DNA of 64,000 bases, from NCBI GenBank assembly GCA_023846275.1, contig CM043865.1:30361912-30425911 (forward strand). Direction: 5' to 3'. Of this stretch, positions 53,001-63,396 are shown piece by piece; positions within the stretch are counted from its first letter, which is position 1, and every line of letters starts with the position of its first letter. A program made the position numbers and the translations under genes. This stretch comes from Vanilla planifolia. Its lineage: Eukaryota; Streptophyta; Magnoliopsida; Asparagales; Orchidaceae. The notes below the pieces were generated by a model. It saw nothing but the letters and a program-made list of their open reading frames with translations, searched no databases and had not been told where the DNA came from.

Positions 53001-56000
53001 GACTCTATTTTAATGGTTACCGATCATTTTCTAAAATGATAAGGTTTATCCAATGCTTATCTTACATTTTAAACAAAAACTGATAATATGAAACTGTAAC
53101 TCACTAGATTATAGTCCACCGAATTTAACTACATTTGGAGATCTTTAAATATGACTTAAGTTGACAAAAAATGGAAAGTTTGGATTTGCTTTCAGAATTT
53201 CTTTTTTGTATTCAATCCAATACTCCAATATAACGACAGTTTCACAAAGAACTTTGAATATGAAACAGTTAACAAACTAATTTAACTACAATTTTACAAA
53301 TTTTGAAGTCATTTGACATCCATTAGCACATCTAAAACATTTCTTCAATAGAATTTCAAGTCTTCACCCAAATATCAACATAACCAACTAGAAAAACAAA
53401 GTGGATATAAGAGATAACACCCAAATTGAAAGTAACATAACAAACGTTCCAAATTCATCGTATATCTTGTATCACGAGTGTTTATAGGGTGACTTAAAGC
53501 CATATGACTCATGGACAAGAACTAAATACCAACACAAAATTGAATTATGCAACTACTACAGGATTCAATCCATGATTGTTGTTGAATTTGTTCTGGACAG
53601 TTTGAACTAATTGTCCCTGGCGGTTCTAACAGGTTGCCAATAAAGGTAAATTGTCAACGAACTGTCGTGTTTGATGAGACATCCAACAACCCATCATGAC
53701 ACAACATGATTCAAAAATGACCCAAACAAGTCATGGTCCAATCTAAACGTATTTCACAATATCACAAAGGTGCAAACACATCAAATCAATCATAAGCACA
53801 AAATACATTTAAAACATAAAGAACATCATTGAACCCAAAACAATCAGAATGTAAGTGCCAAACTATGCCACCACTTATCCCTGTTTTCATTTGAAACTCT
53901 TAAATAAGGATCACAACCAAGCACAAGAAGATAAAAGATAATTAACAAGTTAGCCAAACTCAAACCATTTAAGACATCAAACAATATGGTAAGTGACATA
54001 TTTGCCATGTATCATGAAGTATTAACAACTTCAACCCAAAAGCTCTTATCCAACTTTACCACACACAGCATAAATGTGGCACTTTCCATGAGAGTATGAT
54101 GCATAATCTCAGCAACACACAATTTTGCTGCCAAAGCCAATAAACTCCTTCGAACAAAACTAACCTATATTATCCATTCTAAGGTTTAATTTCAAAACTT
54201 CTCATTATCAACCAAAACCTTAACCTTTTCAAATACTTCTGGATTTTTTTTTAGCATGAAAATCTATATTTCCCAGAAAAAATTATTAATGAAGATCACA
54301 AACTAAGATTATCCATCAACAATAGCAATAGGAGCTTCCAAAGTACCACCATGAATTAAATCAAGTTAATTATTACTTCTAGTAGAAGGCAAACAAATCA
54401 TTGTTTTGTTTACCAATAAGTAATCCACAATGAAATCCAAAGAAGCAGGCTTGTAACCAGTAAGAAGATTATGTACAAATAATGTCTAATTCCCCCTGCT
54501 CCCTATGTACCAAATGCCTATGTCAAAGCTCTCCTAACTTTGAACCATTCAATTTGCAGCGATTTCCAGCCAATTCTCCTTTTCTCACCATTAAGATGTG
54601 TCTAACCACTTTCAATTGATGATTCCAGCACAGAATTTCAAACCATGTTCATTGAACTTTTCCAAAGACTATTTTTTGAAGCAAGAGAACATGCCTACAT
54701 GCCTCACATCTGAAATAAATGTGACATTACCAAGCATAGAGTTAGAAAAATTCACCTTCTCAGACATGGACGAGACTTCTCCATCTTCTAAAAATAACAA
54801 AAGTAGAACTTTCAATAATATTTATCTGGGATTGACATTCTTTTTTAGAAACATCACCATAAACGTCCTCTAACATGCTCATTTCTAATAATGCTATATG
54901 TTCCATAAATCCTAGATCTATCCTTTTCTCCTTTAACATATATCTTAATTGGACTGTTTGTAAAATGTCTTATTCTAAGCCCTCAATAATAGACCTTGAT
55001 TCAGAGCTATAGCAACAAATTTGAAATGAAAATGACAAAGAATATTAGGAAAATTGAAAGTAAACGTTCTTTTTTTTTTCCAAAGATTGAAAATATCTTA
55101 CTTCACCTTCTCACATTTTACAGAGATATAGATATAATATTTCATTATAATAATAATTTTTTATGACAATAGAAATGATTATTTTATTTTCCATGTATTG
55201 CACGCATTTGACTTTAACTTGGCTACATCGAAAACTTTGTGCATGTATGTTGCATGAGTGTAAACTAGGGCCTGTCGCATGTGTCACAAGTGTGCCTAGT
55301 GCGACACATGATCCACGTGCAGCCCTGAGTACTACACGTTGCACGTTGTGCACTCCACTGTCCCATGCACCGCTACCATGTGCATGCCTTACATCGTACT
55401 TGTCCTGTAAGCGGTTGCAAGCACCATGTGTCCTATATGCTGCTTTCCCATGAGCAGCTACGAGTACCAAGAGTTCTGTTTTGCACGCTACAAGTGCATT
55501 GCTCAACTCATGCAACAATTCAAATAATATTTATTGAGTCATCCTTAAAAAGATGGATTGTTAGATAATCGAATAAACCTATAATAAATCGTCCAATTAT
55601 TAACTCATTTTTTCCTCTAATTCTCTGAGTAGATTAGCCTAGGAAAAGCATAATATCCACAAAAATAGACTAAAAAGATTTTTAATACACAGCCATACTT
55701 AACAAAGATGCTACGACATAACAAACCTCTAAGGGCTTTATATGACTCAGATTCATAATAAGATTATATCAACTCACAGGTGGAGTTAAATAACATAGAA
55801 GCTTTTCTTTGCATTGAACTTTAAAATTCAATGTCATCAACAAATTAATAAAAGAATTGACATTGAGATGTTCTTAAATAGATGCTCAATCATTCATCTT
55901 CAACTCATATGGTTGTCACTACAAAAAAACATCTTGTTGAACAATGATTTTACACCATAAATTTCAAGGTTTTTGAACAATCCTTTTGCACTTGTCTTAA

Positions 56001-59000
56001 TCTAAATATTGTACCATATTGTCTTCTAGAGTGTGTTGGAGATTACAAGTGGCACTTATTTTTAAATTTTCATATATGATGGTTTATTTTATCTTGCTTG
56101 AAATGCAACAATGCAACCATCCTTAACAAAGACAACATGCATATTTGTTAAGAGAGTAACACTTGTGTCGTAAAGTTGAAACTATTACACAATTAAATAG
56201 ACATTCAACAATCTAGAAGCTCCAACTAATAGAAAATGTCTACCAATAATATGCAAAGAGCACACTGTATTGCTTAACTTACAAATGTAAGAAACACATT
56301 TGCATTCAAAAAATTATCTCCTCACATGAGAATTCATTTAAAATAATCACACGTCATCCACTAACAGCTTTTAATGCTGTCAAATGAACACAAACCTGAA
56401 GAGCCTAAGCTTACTCGACAATGTTCAAAGCAAAGATTAAGCATGCTTTTGGACTTCTAATCAAATCTATGAAAACTCATGAAGTAAAAATTGCATTAAT
56501 AACTTGATACAAGTCAAATCTTTACCTTTGATATCAATGGTTGAAATAAGATTACAATAAAACAATTAATTGTTCAATAACTTAAACAAAATAGAGACAA
56601 AAAAATAACATTAGAAAGCGGACAATAGATTGAACATAGTATGCCTACATCTATTGGCGATAACTTTACACAAATTTAATGATTTCAATGAGAAGTTCAA
56701 AAAGAGTTACATGAGCAAATAATCATTAATCTCCTCATGAAACTTCCAAATCATTATTAAATGACAAAAGTGACACCTCATGTTTTTACTTAAAGAGATA
56801 AACTAGATATAGATACATTGGAAAGAAGTAATATAGAATTAATTAGAGGAATATATCAAATATACTAAGAATTATAAATAATTTTATTTCCAAAACTCAC
56901 CAATTTTCATCTCCTTGAGATTTAATATCAAATAAGATTATTTAGATATCCTACATAGAAAATATTTATGATATTTAATATAAAATTAGTTTAATTTGTG
57001 ATTCAAAACCAATCATAACATTGGCAAGGTTATAGGCGATTCAATGTCAAGTTATTCTGATGACGACCTAAGGCTAAATTGAAACTTTTTGTTGTGGTCC
57101 TGATCTAATCCTAAACTCTGGACAACAGGAGAATGATCGGTTTTCAATACAAGCAAAGCCCTCATGTTCCATTAGTTAACAATTCCATGTTAATTCAAAT
57201 CAAACTCAATTCAATTTTTAATTTATGTTCTACCATTTGGTATAAATCTTAAGCATGCAAGTTTATTCATTCATACCAGAGTTGCAAATATATGTGCACA
57301 TTATTTCATCAAAAAATTGATCAATGCTTATAATAATGAATAGATAAATATACATAGAAAATCAAAATTATATTGTTAAAAGTTGAGTTAGTTTGATCTT
57401 ATACAATTAGCCTAGAATTTGCCCCTAATATCTTGATTCAAGTCGAGCAATGACAAATTGGCTCTTAAAACTTTGATTTGTGTTGAGAAAATCGTTGTAT
57501 TCTACTTTTATTGATGAGAAATACAATCCTTTATATAGGAGATTTGCGGGAGATAAAAAAAGGAAACTAACTCAAATCCTATTCCTAGAAAATAGGCTAA
57601 CCGAATATCCCTCAATTTAAGGGATTTAACAACTTGATTTTTCCTATTCTATTTACATCATATTTACAACTCGACACTCCCCCTCAAGCTGAGGAATAGA
57701 TGTCTTCCATTCCCAGCTTGACTATAAGCTCATGAAAACTTGCATTGTTCAACCCCTTAGTTAGGACATCAACCAATTAGTATCCAGATGGTACGTAGGA
57801 CATACACACCAGCCCCGCCTCCAGTTTTTCTTTGATGAAGTGTCTATCAATCTCAATATGTTTTGTCCTATCATGCTGTATAGGATTATGTGCAATGTTG
57901 ATGACAGACTTGTTGTCACTGTAGAGCTTCATTGGACCATCTAGATTGACTCTCAAATCATCTAGGATAATCTTCAACCATAGTAGTTCACACAATCCTT
58001 GGGCGATGGCTCTAAATTCTGATTCAGCAGATGACCTTGCCACAACGTTCTGCTTCTTGCTCCTCCATGTCACCAGATTACCTCCGAGAAAAGTACAATA
58101 CCCAGTAGTTGATCTTCTATCCACCACAGAACCTGCATAGTCTGCATCAGTGTATGCCTCTAAGACCAGATCCTTGCTCCTTTTGAATAATATTCCTTTT
58201 CCAGGACTCCCCTTCAAATAATGAAGGACTCTGTAAGCGGCTTGTAGGTGAGGTTCTCTCGGGTCATGCATGAATTGACTGATCACACTTACCGAGTAAG
58301 CTATATCTGGCCGAGTGTGAGCAAGGTATATGAGTCTACCAACCAATCTCTGGTACATCCGTTTATCAACAACTGGTTCTTCTTTAGCCTCTCCCAACTT
58401 ATGGTTGGGGTCAATTGGTGTAGAGACCGGTTTGCACCCAATCTTTCCTGTTTCGGTCAGTAGGTCCGATACGTATTTTTGCTGAGATATGAAGATCCCT
58501 TGGGTAGAGTAAGCTACCTCTATACCAAGAAAGTACCTCAATCTACCCAGTTCCTTGATCTCAAATTCCTTTACTAGTTTCTTCTTCAACTCAACCTTTC
58601 CTTGCTCATCATTTCCGGTCACTATGATGTCATCTACATAGACTAAAAGCGCTGTGACTCCCCCTGCAGCCGAATGTTTAATGAAGAGAGTATGATCACC
58701 TTGGCTTTGTCTATATCCAAGTTCCTTCATCACTTTTTGCAAATCTCCCGAACCATGCCCTAGGAGACTGTTTTAACCCATAAAGTGCTTTCCGTAACCG
58801 ACACACTTGATTGCTTGTGTCTTTTTCAAATCCTGGAGGGATGTTCATGTAAATTTCTTCGTCTAAGTCACCATGAAGAAATGTATTCTTAACATCATAT
58901 TGTAGAAGCTGCCAACCAAAGTGAGCAGCTAAGGACAAAAGAATTCTTACTGTATTCATTTTTGCAACCGATGCAAATGTCTCCTGATAATCCACCCCGT

Positions 59001-62000
59001 AAGTCTAAGTATACCCTTTAGCTACCAATCTTGCTTTATACCTTTCAAGTGATCCATCAGCCTTGTATTTAAGTGTGAAAATCCACTTACAATCAACAAT
59101 ATTTTTCCCATTGGGTCTATCAACAATCTCCCATGTCTTATTCTTCTTCAATGCTCTCATTTCTTCTGCCATAGCATCTCTCCATTCCCTTTTTGACAAA
59201 GCCTCAGAGACCGTGGTAGGAATGATAATAGTATTCAGGCTTACAATGAATTTTTTGTGGGTTGGTGATAGGCGATTTAGAGAGACATAGTGGGATAAGG
59301 GGTATAGTGGTCTTTTTGTGCATTCTCTAGTTCTCTTCCGAAGAGCAATGGGTAGGTCAAGGTTTGTGGGATTGGTAGGTATTTCAACAGGTTGTGGTTG
59401 ATGAGAGAAGTCAGATCTTACCATGGTCTCAATTCCAGGGTCTGAGTTGGATTCTTGAACTTGTGTTGAGTCTGGAACGGCCTTTCTCCTAGAGTACACC
59501 TGAGAAAACCTTGGAAAATCATGAGGGACACTGGTTGGAATAGGGGATGACTCGACAACAGGATCAGGATTATTTGGAACAAGAGAGGTCTCGGCTAGGA
59601 CAGGAGACTCGGATGTGGATATTCGGGCTGGAAGATGCGGAAGGTCAAGTGTGTGAAAAGGCTCACAAGGACTATCTTCTATCGAATTTTCCCCCTGAAG
59701 AGAGGACTTGGAGAAGAAATATTTATTTTCTGCAAAAGTAACATCAGCCGAAATGTAGAATTTTCTAGATGAAGGATTGTAGCACTTATATCCCTTTTGA
59801 GTGGATGAATAACCAAGAAATATGCATTTGATGGCTCAGGGGTCCAATTTGTCTCTATGGGGACTGTGATTATGCACAAAAGCAGTGCATCCAAATACCT
59901 TGGGTGTAAGGCCATTGGTTGTTCGGAAGTGAGGGTAGAAACTGTTAAGGAGCTCTATGGGACTTTTATTGTCTAGCACACGGGAAGGAAGTCTATTTAT
60001 GAGGTATGTGACAGTAAGGACAGCCTCCCCCCAATAGGATTTTGGAACGCTCCCTTGAAGAAGTAGGGCTGGTGTAGTATTGAATAAATGTCCATTTTTC
60101 CTTTCGGCGACCCCATTTTGTTGAGGTGTGTTAACACATGATGAGTCATGAATAATACCTTGGGCTTGAAAATATGGAGATAGGAATTGGTTGAAGTAAT
60201 CCCTAGCATTATCTGTTCTGAAGCTTTTTATTTTTACCCCGAATTGGTTTTGAATCATTGAGTGAAAATTTTGTACAACAGTGCTCACTTCAGATTTGTG
60301 TTTAAGTAGAAAAAGCCAAGTAACTCGAGTGCAATCATCAATTAAGGAGACGAACCACCTAGCCCCAAAAATATTTGGTATAGTAGAGGGACCCCATATG
60401 TCACTATGAATCAAATGAAAAGGATGAGAACTTCTTTTATTGCTAATAGGAAAAGATACACGAGTGTGTTTTGCCAATTCACATGTATCACAATGGAATT
60501 CAAAAATCTCTAATCCTTGAAATAAATGAGGAAACATAAGTTTCAAAGACTTGAAAGATGGATGACCTAGACGTAGGTGATACAGCCAAATGGCATCTTT
60601 ATTTGAGGAACTAAAGAAAGACAAAGACAAATCACTCCTAGCAATCAGAGATGGCTCAAGGTAGTAAAGGCCGCTCCTTTCCTTAGCAAGTCCAATCTTC
60701 TTCCCCGAGACCTGGTCCTGAAAAACACAATAAGAAGGGAAAAAAATGGCATAACATTTAAGATCATGTGTTAGTTTTTTAATGGAAACAAGGCTGGCTG
60801 ATAATTTTGGGACATGTAGAACATCCTTAAGGATAAGTACAGGGGAGAGATGTATATCTCCAAAGCCGACCACTGTCACTAGGGATCCATTGGCCACTAC
60901 AATTTTTCTATTGCTCGGGCAAGGGGTATATGTGTGAAAAGGCTTAGAGGTAGGAGTCATATGATCTGTGGCACCTGAATCTATTATCCATGAGTTGGCA
61001 TAAGGAGTTTCCGAGGCATTCATACAAACAGGGAAGGAAGGTTTACCTGACAAGGCTAGAGAACAGGTACCGGAAGGCTTCTCAAGGGACCCCAACAGAT
61101 TTTTTAACCTCTCAATGTCCTCACTGCTGAATTCTCCTACGGCCACTGCTATTTTTTCTTCATTTTTTGGTTGCTCCACCATGTGTGCTTGTGGCCTCGG
61201 CGGATCTGTCATGTATGTTTGAGGCCGTGACTGCCCTCCTCTGGTTCCCCACTCATGACTGGGTGGCTTCCCATTCAGTTTCCAGCACTTATCCCTTGTG
61301 TGCCTCGGTTTTTTGCAATAAGTACACCAAAGATTGTCCTTGTTCTCCTTCCATTGACCTTCTCTACTCTGATATTGCACTGGAGCGTCACTCCTTCCTT
61401 TTTCCCAATGGTTTGCTTTTGCTACTAGGGCTGAGCCGTCCAAGGTTTGTGGTTGAAGCATGACACCCCTCCTGCTTTCCTCTGCACGGACTAGTGAGAT
61501 TGTTTCTTCCAACGGTGGTGTCTCTTCCTTGCCAAGGATTTGAATCCTTACCTGATCAAATTCAGGATTTAATCCAGCTAAAAAATCATAGACTCGGTCT
61601 TTTTCAATGAATTTCTTCAATATGGCAGCATCCTCTGGACTTTTCATCTCAAACACTCGGTAATGATCAAGTTCCTGCCACAGATTTTGCAGTAAGCTTG
61701 CATGCTCTGTGACAGATTTGTCTCCTTGCTTAGTGGCTGCTGTTTTGACTTTTATTTCATATACTTGCGCTGCATCATTGGCTTTTGAATATGTGCGGCG
61801 AGTATAATCCCAAATCTCCCTTGCTGTACCAAAAAACATACATGCATCACTGATCATGGGGTCCATCGAATCCCATAGCCAGGACATGATCATTGAATCC
61901 TTCTTATCCCATGCTTCAAACTTTGGATCATTCTCAGCTAGACCTGTTCCAAGAAGATGGCTAAGTCTCCCCTTGCCTTTGAGATAGGTACGAATGAATT

Positions 62001-63396
62001 GAGACCATTTGAGGTAGTTCTTTCCATTGAGCCGATTTGAGGCCCGAACATTCTGCAATTCTCCAGTTTTCTGAGCAGAGTTCATTTCTTCAGGCTGGTT
62101 GGAAGACACGGGAACTTTTGAGGCTGACATCTTTGAGGGCTGGAATATACAGCAATGAAGGCTGTTTGAAGAGAAAACATTCGCAACAATAAAGGCTGGA
62201 AAAAATGCTCTGTTTTGATCTCAGGAAACAGGGTAAAACAGAGCACAAAAGAAAAAGGAAAAAAGCAGCAATAAAGGCTGAGAGAAAAAAGGGAAAAATC
62301 CAGCAATGAAGGCTGAGAAGAATGGCTATGCTGTAGTGGTGGCTGCTTGAGGAAGAAGGGGAAGAAGAGACCCCAAAAAGAAACCTGGCTCTGATACCAT
62401 GTTGAGAAAATCGTTGTATTCTACTTTTATTGATGAGAAATACAATCCTTTATATAGGAGATTTGCGGGAGATAAAAAAAGGAAACTAACTCAAATCCTA
62501 TTCCTAGAAAATAGGCTAACCGAATATCCTCAATTTAAGGGATTTAACAACTTGATTTTTCCTATTCTATTTACATCATATTTACAACTCGACAATTTGA
62601 TCTTGATCCAAGTCAAAAAAAATGGTTAAATTTAGGGGCAATCTTTGATCTTCAAGCATGCTGACAACATTAATGTTACATCGAAAGAAAGGTAAAAAGC
62701 TTTACAATGAATTAGGAAAAAAATGTGCTTCTTAAATTTTATTCTTGGCAAAACTTTATTCTTTAATATGCATGGTACTACTAACCTCTGTTTAAGGCTT
62801 CATTTACAAGTCTTTCCCAATGCCTTATGAAAAGGATACATCACATGGTTTCAGAAATATCAAACATCACGCTTTAGAAATCCCAAGTAGTGACATCAAA
62901 ACCATTAAATTGTATTGCAATTGTAATAATAGTGATCCTATGCAATTTTGCAAATGTAACTCCAAGCTATATCAATGCAATGTATCCTAAAGTGCTGCTG
63001 AAATTTTAATGAAATTACAAAATTCTACATCCATATGTAAGCAGCCACTCTATTGTTTTGTTGACAAAGCATTTCTTCAGTTTTCTTTCAGAAAAGATGA
63101 AAAGTCCTTAATTATGGATTACCTATCAAACAACCCATACAAAGCCTATGTCAAAAATGTAAATTTGATAAAACAGTGAATAAATGTAGCATGTAATAAA
63201 CCAGATTACAGGTCAAAATATGGATTCAAAGATTAAAAAAGAGACTGTCAATAGATGTTTAATATATTATTCATAGATGATGAGGAACTAGAATTTTAAT
63301 TTGAGTTCACATGCCTGGATGGTAAAAGCGAATGGAACGAACACGAGATCACCAAATACTAACATGAAGCCCAGTTTCTCCGCAATGATATCCCAA
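44085..63396 (-). CDS. FK: Delta(14)-sterol reductase (FACKEL type), 3' part of the gene
   Basis: Five minus-strand exons encode the C-terminal 168 residues: 63315-63396, 44808-44884, 44578-44697, 44366-44440 and 44085-44238 (stop TAG). All phases agree: 0, then 2, 2, 2. The enzyme reduces the C14 double bond left after sterol C14 demethylation, in the ER membrane; Arabidopsis FACKEL is needed for embryo patterning. Visible in order: [36 protein letters not shown], a hydrophobic [11 protein letters not shown] segment, [36 protein letters not shown] (the sterol-reductase signature), [34 protein letters not shown], and the C-terminal PWRILPYVY. The N-terminal part lies to the right of the window. 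The 63315-63396 exon is followed by a GC donor (CAG|GCATGT) and an 18.4-kb intron filled with retrotransposons. The other junctions are GT-AG. I see no broken codon in these exons. Confidence 0.9.
46104..46290. repeat. Tandem repeat, ~93-bp unit rich in ATGCAT words
   Basis: AAAATATGCATATCATTTTA begins at 46104 and AAAATATGCATATTACTTTA at 46197. Each is followed by an AAACA-rich block, a GCA-containing block, and an ending near GACAATAAT / CAACAATAAT. Further TATGCATA words lie just upstream (about 45.99-46.07 kb) and downstream. Confidence 0.55.
46470..47190 (+). pseudogene. Degraded Copia retrotransposon gag/pol fragment
   Basis: Scattered over three plus-strand frames are pieces typical of Copia polyproteins: [15 protein letters not shown] near 46.49 kb (the gag start), [15 protein letters not shown] near 46.90 kb and MNVEDLFEL near 46.97 kb (the gag core), then [12 protein letters not shown] near 47.12 kb (the segment before integrase). 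Many stops and frameshifts separate them, and the region between gag and integrase is missing. This is an old relic inside the sterol reductase intron, antisense to the gene. Confidence 0.65.
47200..51430. other. Intronic DNA without recognised genes; possible Ty3 5' end near 49.4 kb
   Basis: AT-rich sequence. Near 49376-49560 there is TTCCACTATAAAAACTTTTC followed by about 150 bases that could be the end of an LTR and leader of the Ty3/gypsy remnant starting about 2 kb downstream. No matching second LTR was found by eye, so this is weak. No gag domain was recognised between 49.6 and 51.4 kb. Confidence 0.25.
51440..53060 (+). pseudogene. Degraded Ty3/gypsy retrotransposon pol
   Basis: Colinear pieces of a Ty3/gypsy polyprotein lie in shifting plus-strand frames. 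[20 protein letters not shown] and [14 protein letters not shown] mark reverse transcriptase (51.73-51.86 kb). [17 protein letters not shown] with [18 protein letters not shown] marks the RNase H start (52.17-52.30 kb). [17 protein letters not shown] and [20 protein letters not shown] mark the RNase H end (52.42-52.55 kb). [10 protein letters not shown] and later blocks near 52.72-53.06 kb mark the integrase N-terminal half. The catalytic YxDD position has changed, and stops and frameshifts are frequent. This is an old insertion, antisense to the host gene. Confidence 0.75.
53860..54780 (-). pseudogene. Degraded Copia retrotransposon pol (protease end to integrase)
   Basis: Reading leftward on the minus strand, the order is [19 protein letters not shown] (the segment after protease), [21 protein letters not shown] and [14 protein letters not shown] (before integrase and integrase start), FVIFINNFF with [15 protein letters not shown] (integrase core), [20 protein letters not shown] and [15 protein letters not shown] (after the catalytic Glu region), ending near SNENRDKWW. 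Stops and frameshifts throughout make it a clear pseudogene. It is diverged from the intact Copia element at 57.5-62.6 kb, so it belongs to a separate insertion. Confidence 0.6.
55190..55515. other. GC-rich island with many TGCA/GCAC words
   Basis: About 325 bases markedly richer in G and C than the surrounding intron, with repeated TGCA, GCAC and CATGTG words and open frames on both strands (including a 135-codon one on the minus strand). None of the translations resembles a known domain, so the open frames probably reflect composition. It may be part of a transposon leader or LTR. Confidence 0.4.
57476..57480. repeat. Target site duplication, left copy (ATTTG)
   Basis: ATTTG lies directly before the left LTR. 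The same five bases follow the right LTR at 62595-62599. A 5-bp duplication is standard for Copia integration. Confidence 0.92.
57481..57676 (-). repeat. 3' LTR of the Copia element
   Basis: 196 bp. In element orientation it starts TGTCGAG and ends CTCAACA. It contains CTATATAAAGG (TATA box, 57530-57537) and CAATAAAAG (possible polyadenylation signal, 57507-57512). It differs from the other LTR by one extra base in a C-run (57609-57611). Confidence 0.95.
57677..57690 (-). other. Polypurine tract of the Copia element
   Basis: In element orientation, GAGGGGGAG lies directly before the 3' LTR. This is the usual priming site for plus-strand DNA synthesis. Confidence 0.85.
57695..62130 (-). pseudogene. 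Copia gag-pol polyprotein, disrupted
   Basis: It starts at the ATG at 62130 ([15 protein letters not shown]). The first 764 codons are open and hold gag ([20 protein letters not shown]), a CCHC zinc knuckle ([14 protein letters not shown]), the protease motif [13 protein letters not shown], the pre-integrase [14 protein letters not shown], and the integrase core with HSDIWGP, FRTDN and [15 protein letters not shown] at 59836-59838 interrupts it, then the same frame continues; a TAG at 59005-59007 interrupts it again just before reverse transcriptase. A one-base shift occurs at the T-run 58734-58738 (an A-run in the coding strand). The last part (57777-58742) has [12 protein letters not shown] and RNase H ([20 protein letters not shown]). 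A TAA at 57777-57779 is followed by an in-frame tail to about 57695. The breaks are described as seen and no restored product is given. Confidence 0.93.
62131..62386 (-). other. Copia 5' leader with four copies of a 15-base motif
   Basis: On the plus strand, CAGCAATGAAGGCTG occurs at 62150-62164 and 62301-62315, with variants CAACAATAAAGGCTG at 62184-62198 and CAGCAATAAAGGCTG at 62266-62280. The spacings are 34, 82 and 35 bases. The motif lies between the primer binding site and the gag ATG, where packaging or translation signals of such elements are expected. Confidence 0.7.
62387..62399 (-). other. Primer binding site (initiator Met tRNA)
   Basis: In element orientation, TGGTATCAGAGCC directly follows the 5' LTR. 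It is complementary to the 3' end of plant initiator methionine tRNA, the usual primer for Copia reverse transcription. Confidence 0.95.
62400..62594 (-). repeat. 5' LTR of the Copia element
   Basis: 195 bp with TG...CA ends, identical to the other LTR apart from one missing base. It carries the TATA box (62449-62456) that would drive the element's transcription leftward, in the same direction as the host gene. Confidence 0.95.
62595..62599. repeat. Target site duplication, right copy (ATTTG)
   Basis: ATTTG follows the right LTR and matches the five bases before the left LTR. It confirms the element boundaries. Confidence 0.92.

Larger units (their letters stand above)
57481..62594 (-). mobile_element. 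Copia LTR retrotransposon, full-length structure, defective polyprotein
   Basis: A 5.1-kb element in minus orientation inside the sterol reductase intron, in sense with the host gene. It has LTRs of 196 bp (57481-57676) and 195 bp (62400-62594) that differ only by one indel, both with TG...CA ends, a perfect ATTTG target duplication, a primer binding site, a polypurine tract and a gag-pol region in the Copia order (gag, protease, integrase, reverse transcriptase, RNase H). Near-identical LTRs point to a recent insertion. The polyprotein is interrupted by three stops and one frameshift, so this copy cannot make a full product and could only move with proteins supplied by another copy. Confidence 0.96.
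44885..63314 (-). other. FK: 18.4-kb GC-AG intron of the sterol reductase gene
   Basis: The donor on the minus strand is ATCCAG|GCATGTG at 63314-63313 and the acceptor is TGTTTAG at 44885. Joining them gives the family-conserved IQ-GWW in phase 0, whereas the nearest GT would break the frame. The intron holds a 93-bp tandem repeat, three degraded retrotransposon fragments and one nearly full Copia element. The stretches 45.0-46.0, 48.2-51.4 and 55.6-57.4 kb are AT-rich with nothing recognised. Confidence 0.75.

Noticed and set aside
55111-55518. 135-codon minus-strand open frame and plus-strand partners in the GC-rich island
   Set aside because: Open frames on several strands at once are expected from composition. 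No known domain, start context or splice partner was seen.
63311-63316. Alternative GT donor (GCAT|GTGAAC) for the sterol reductase exon
   Set aside because: It would add four bases, break the phase with the next exon and disrupt the conserved IQ-GWW junction.
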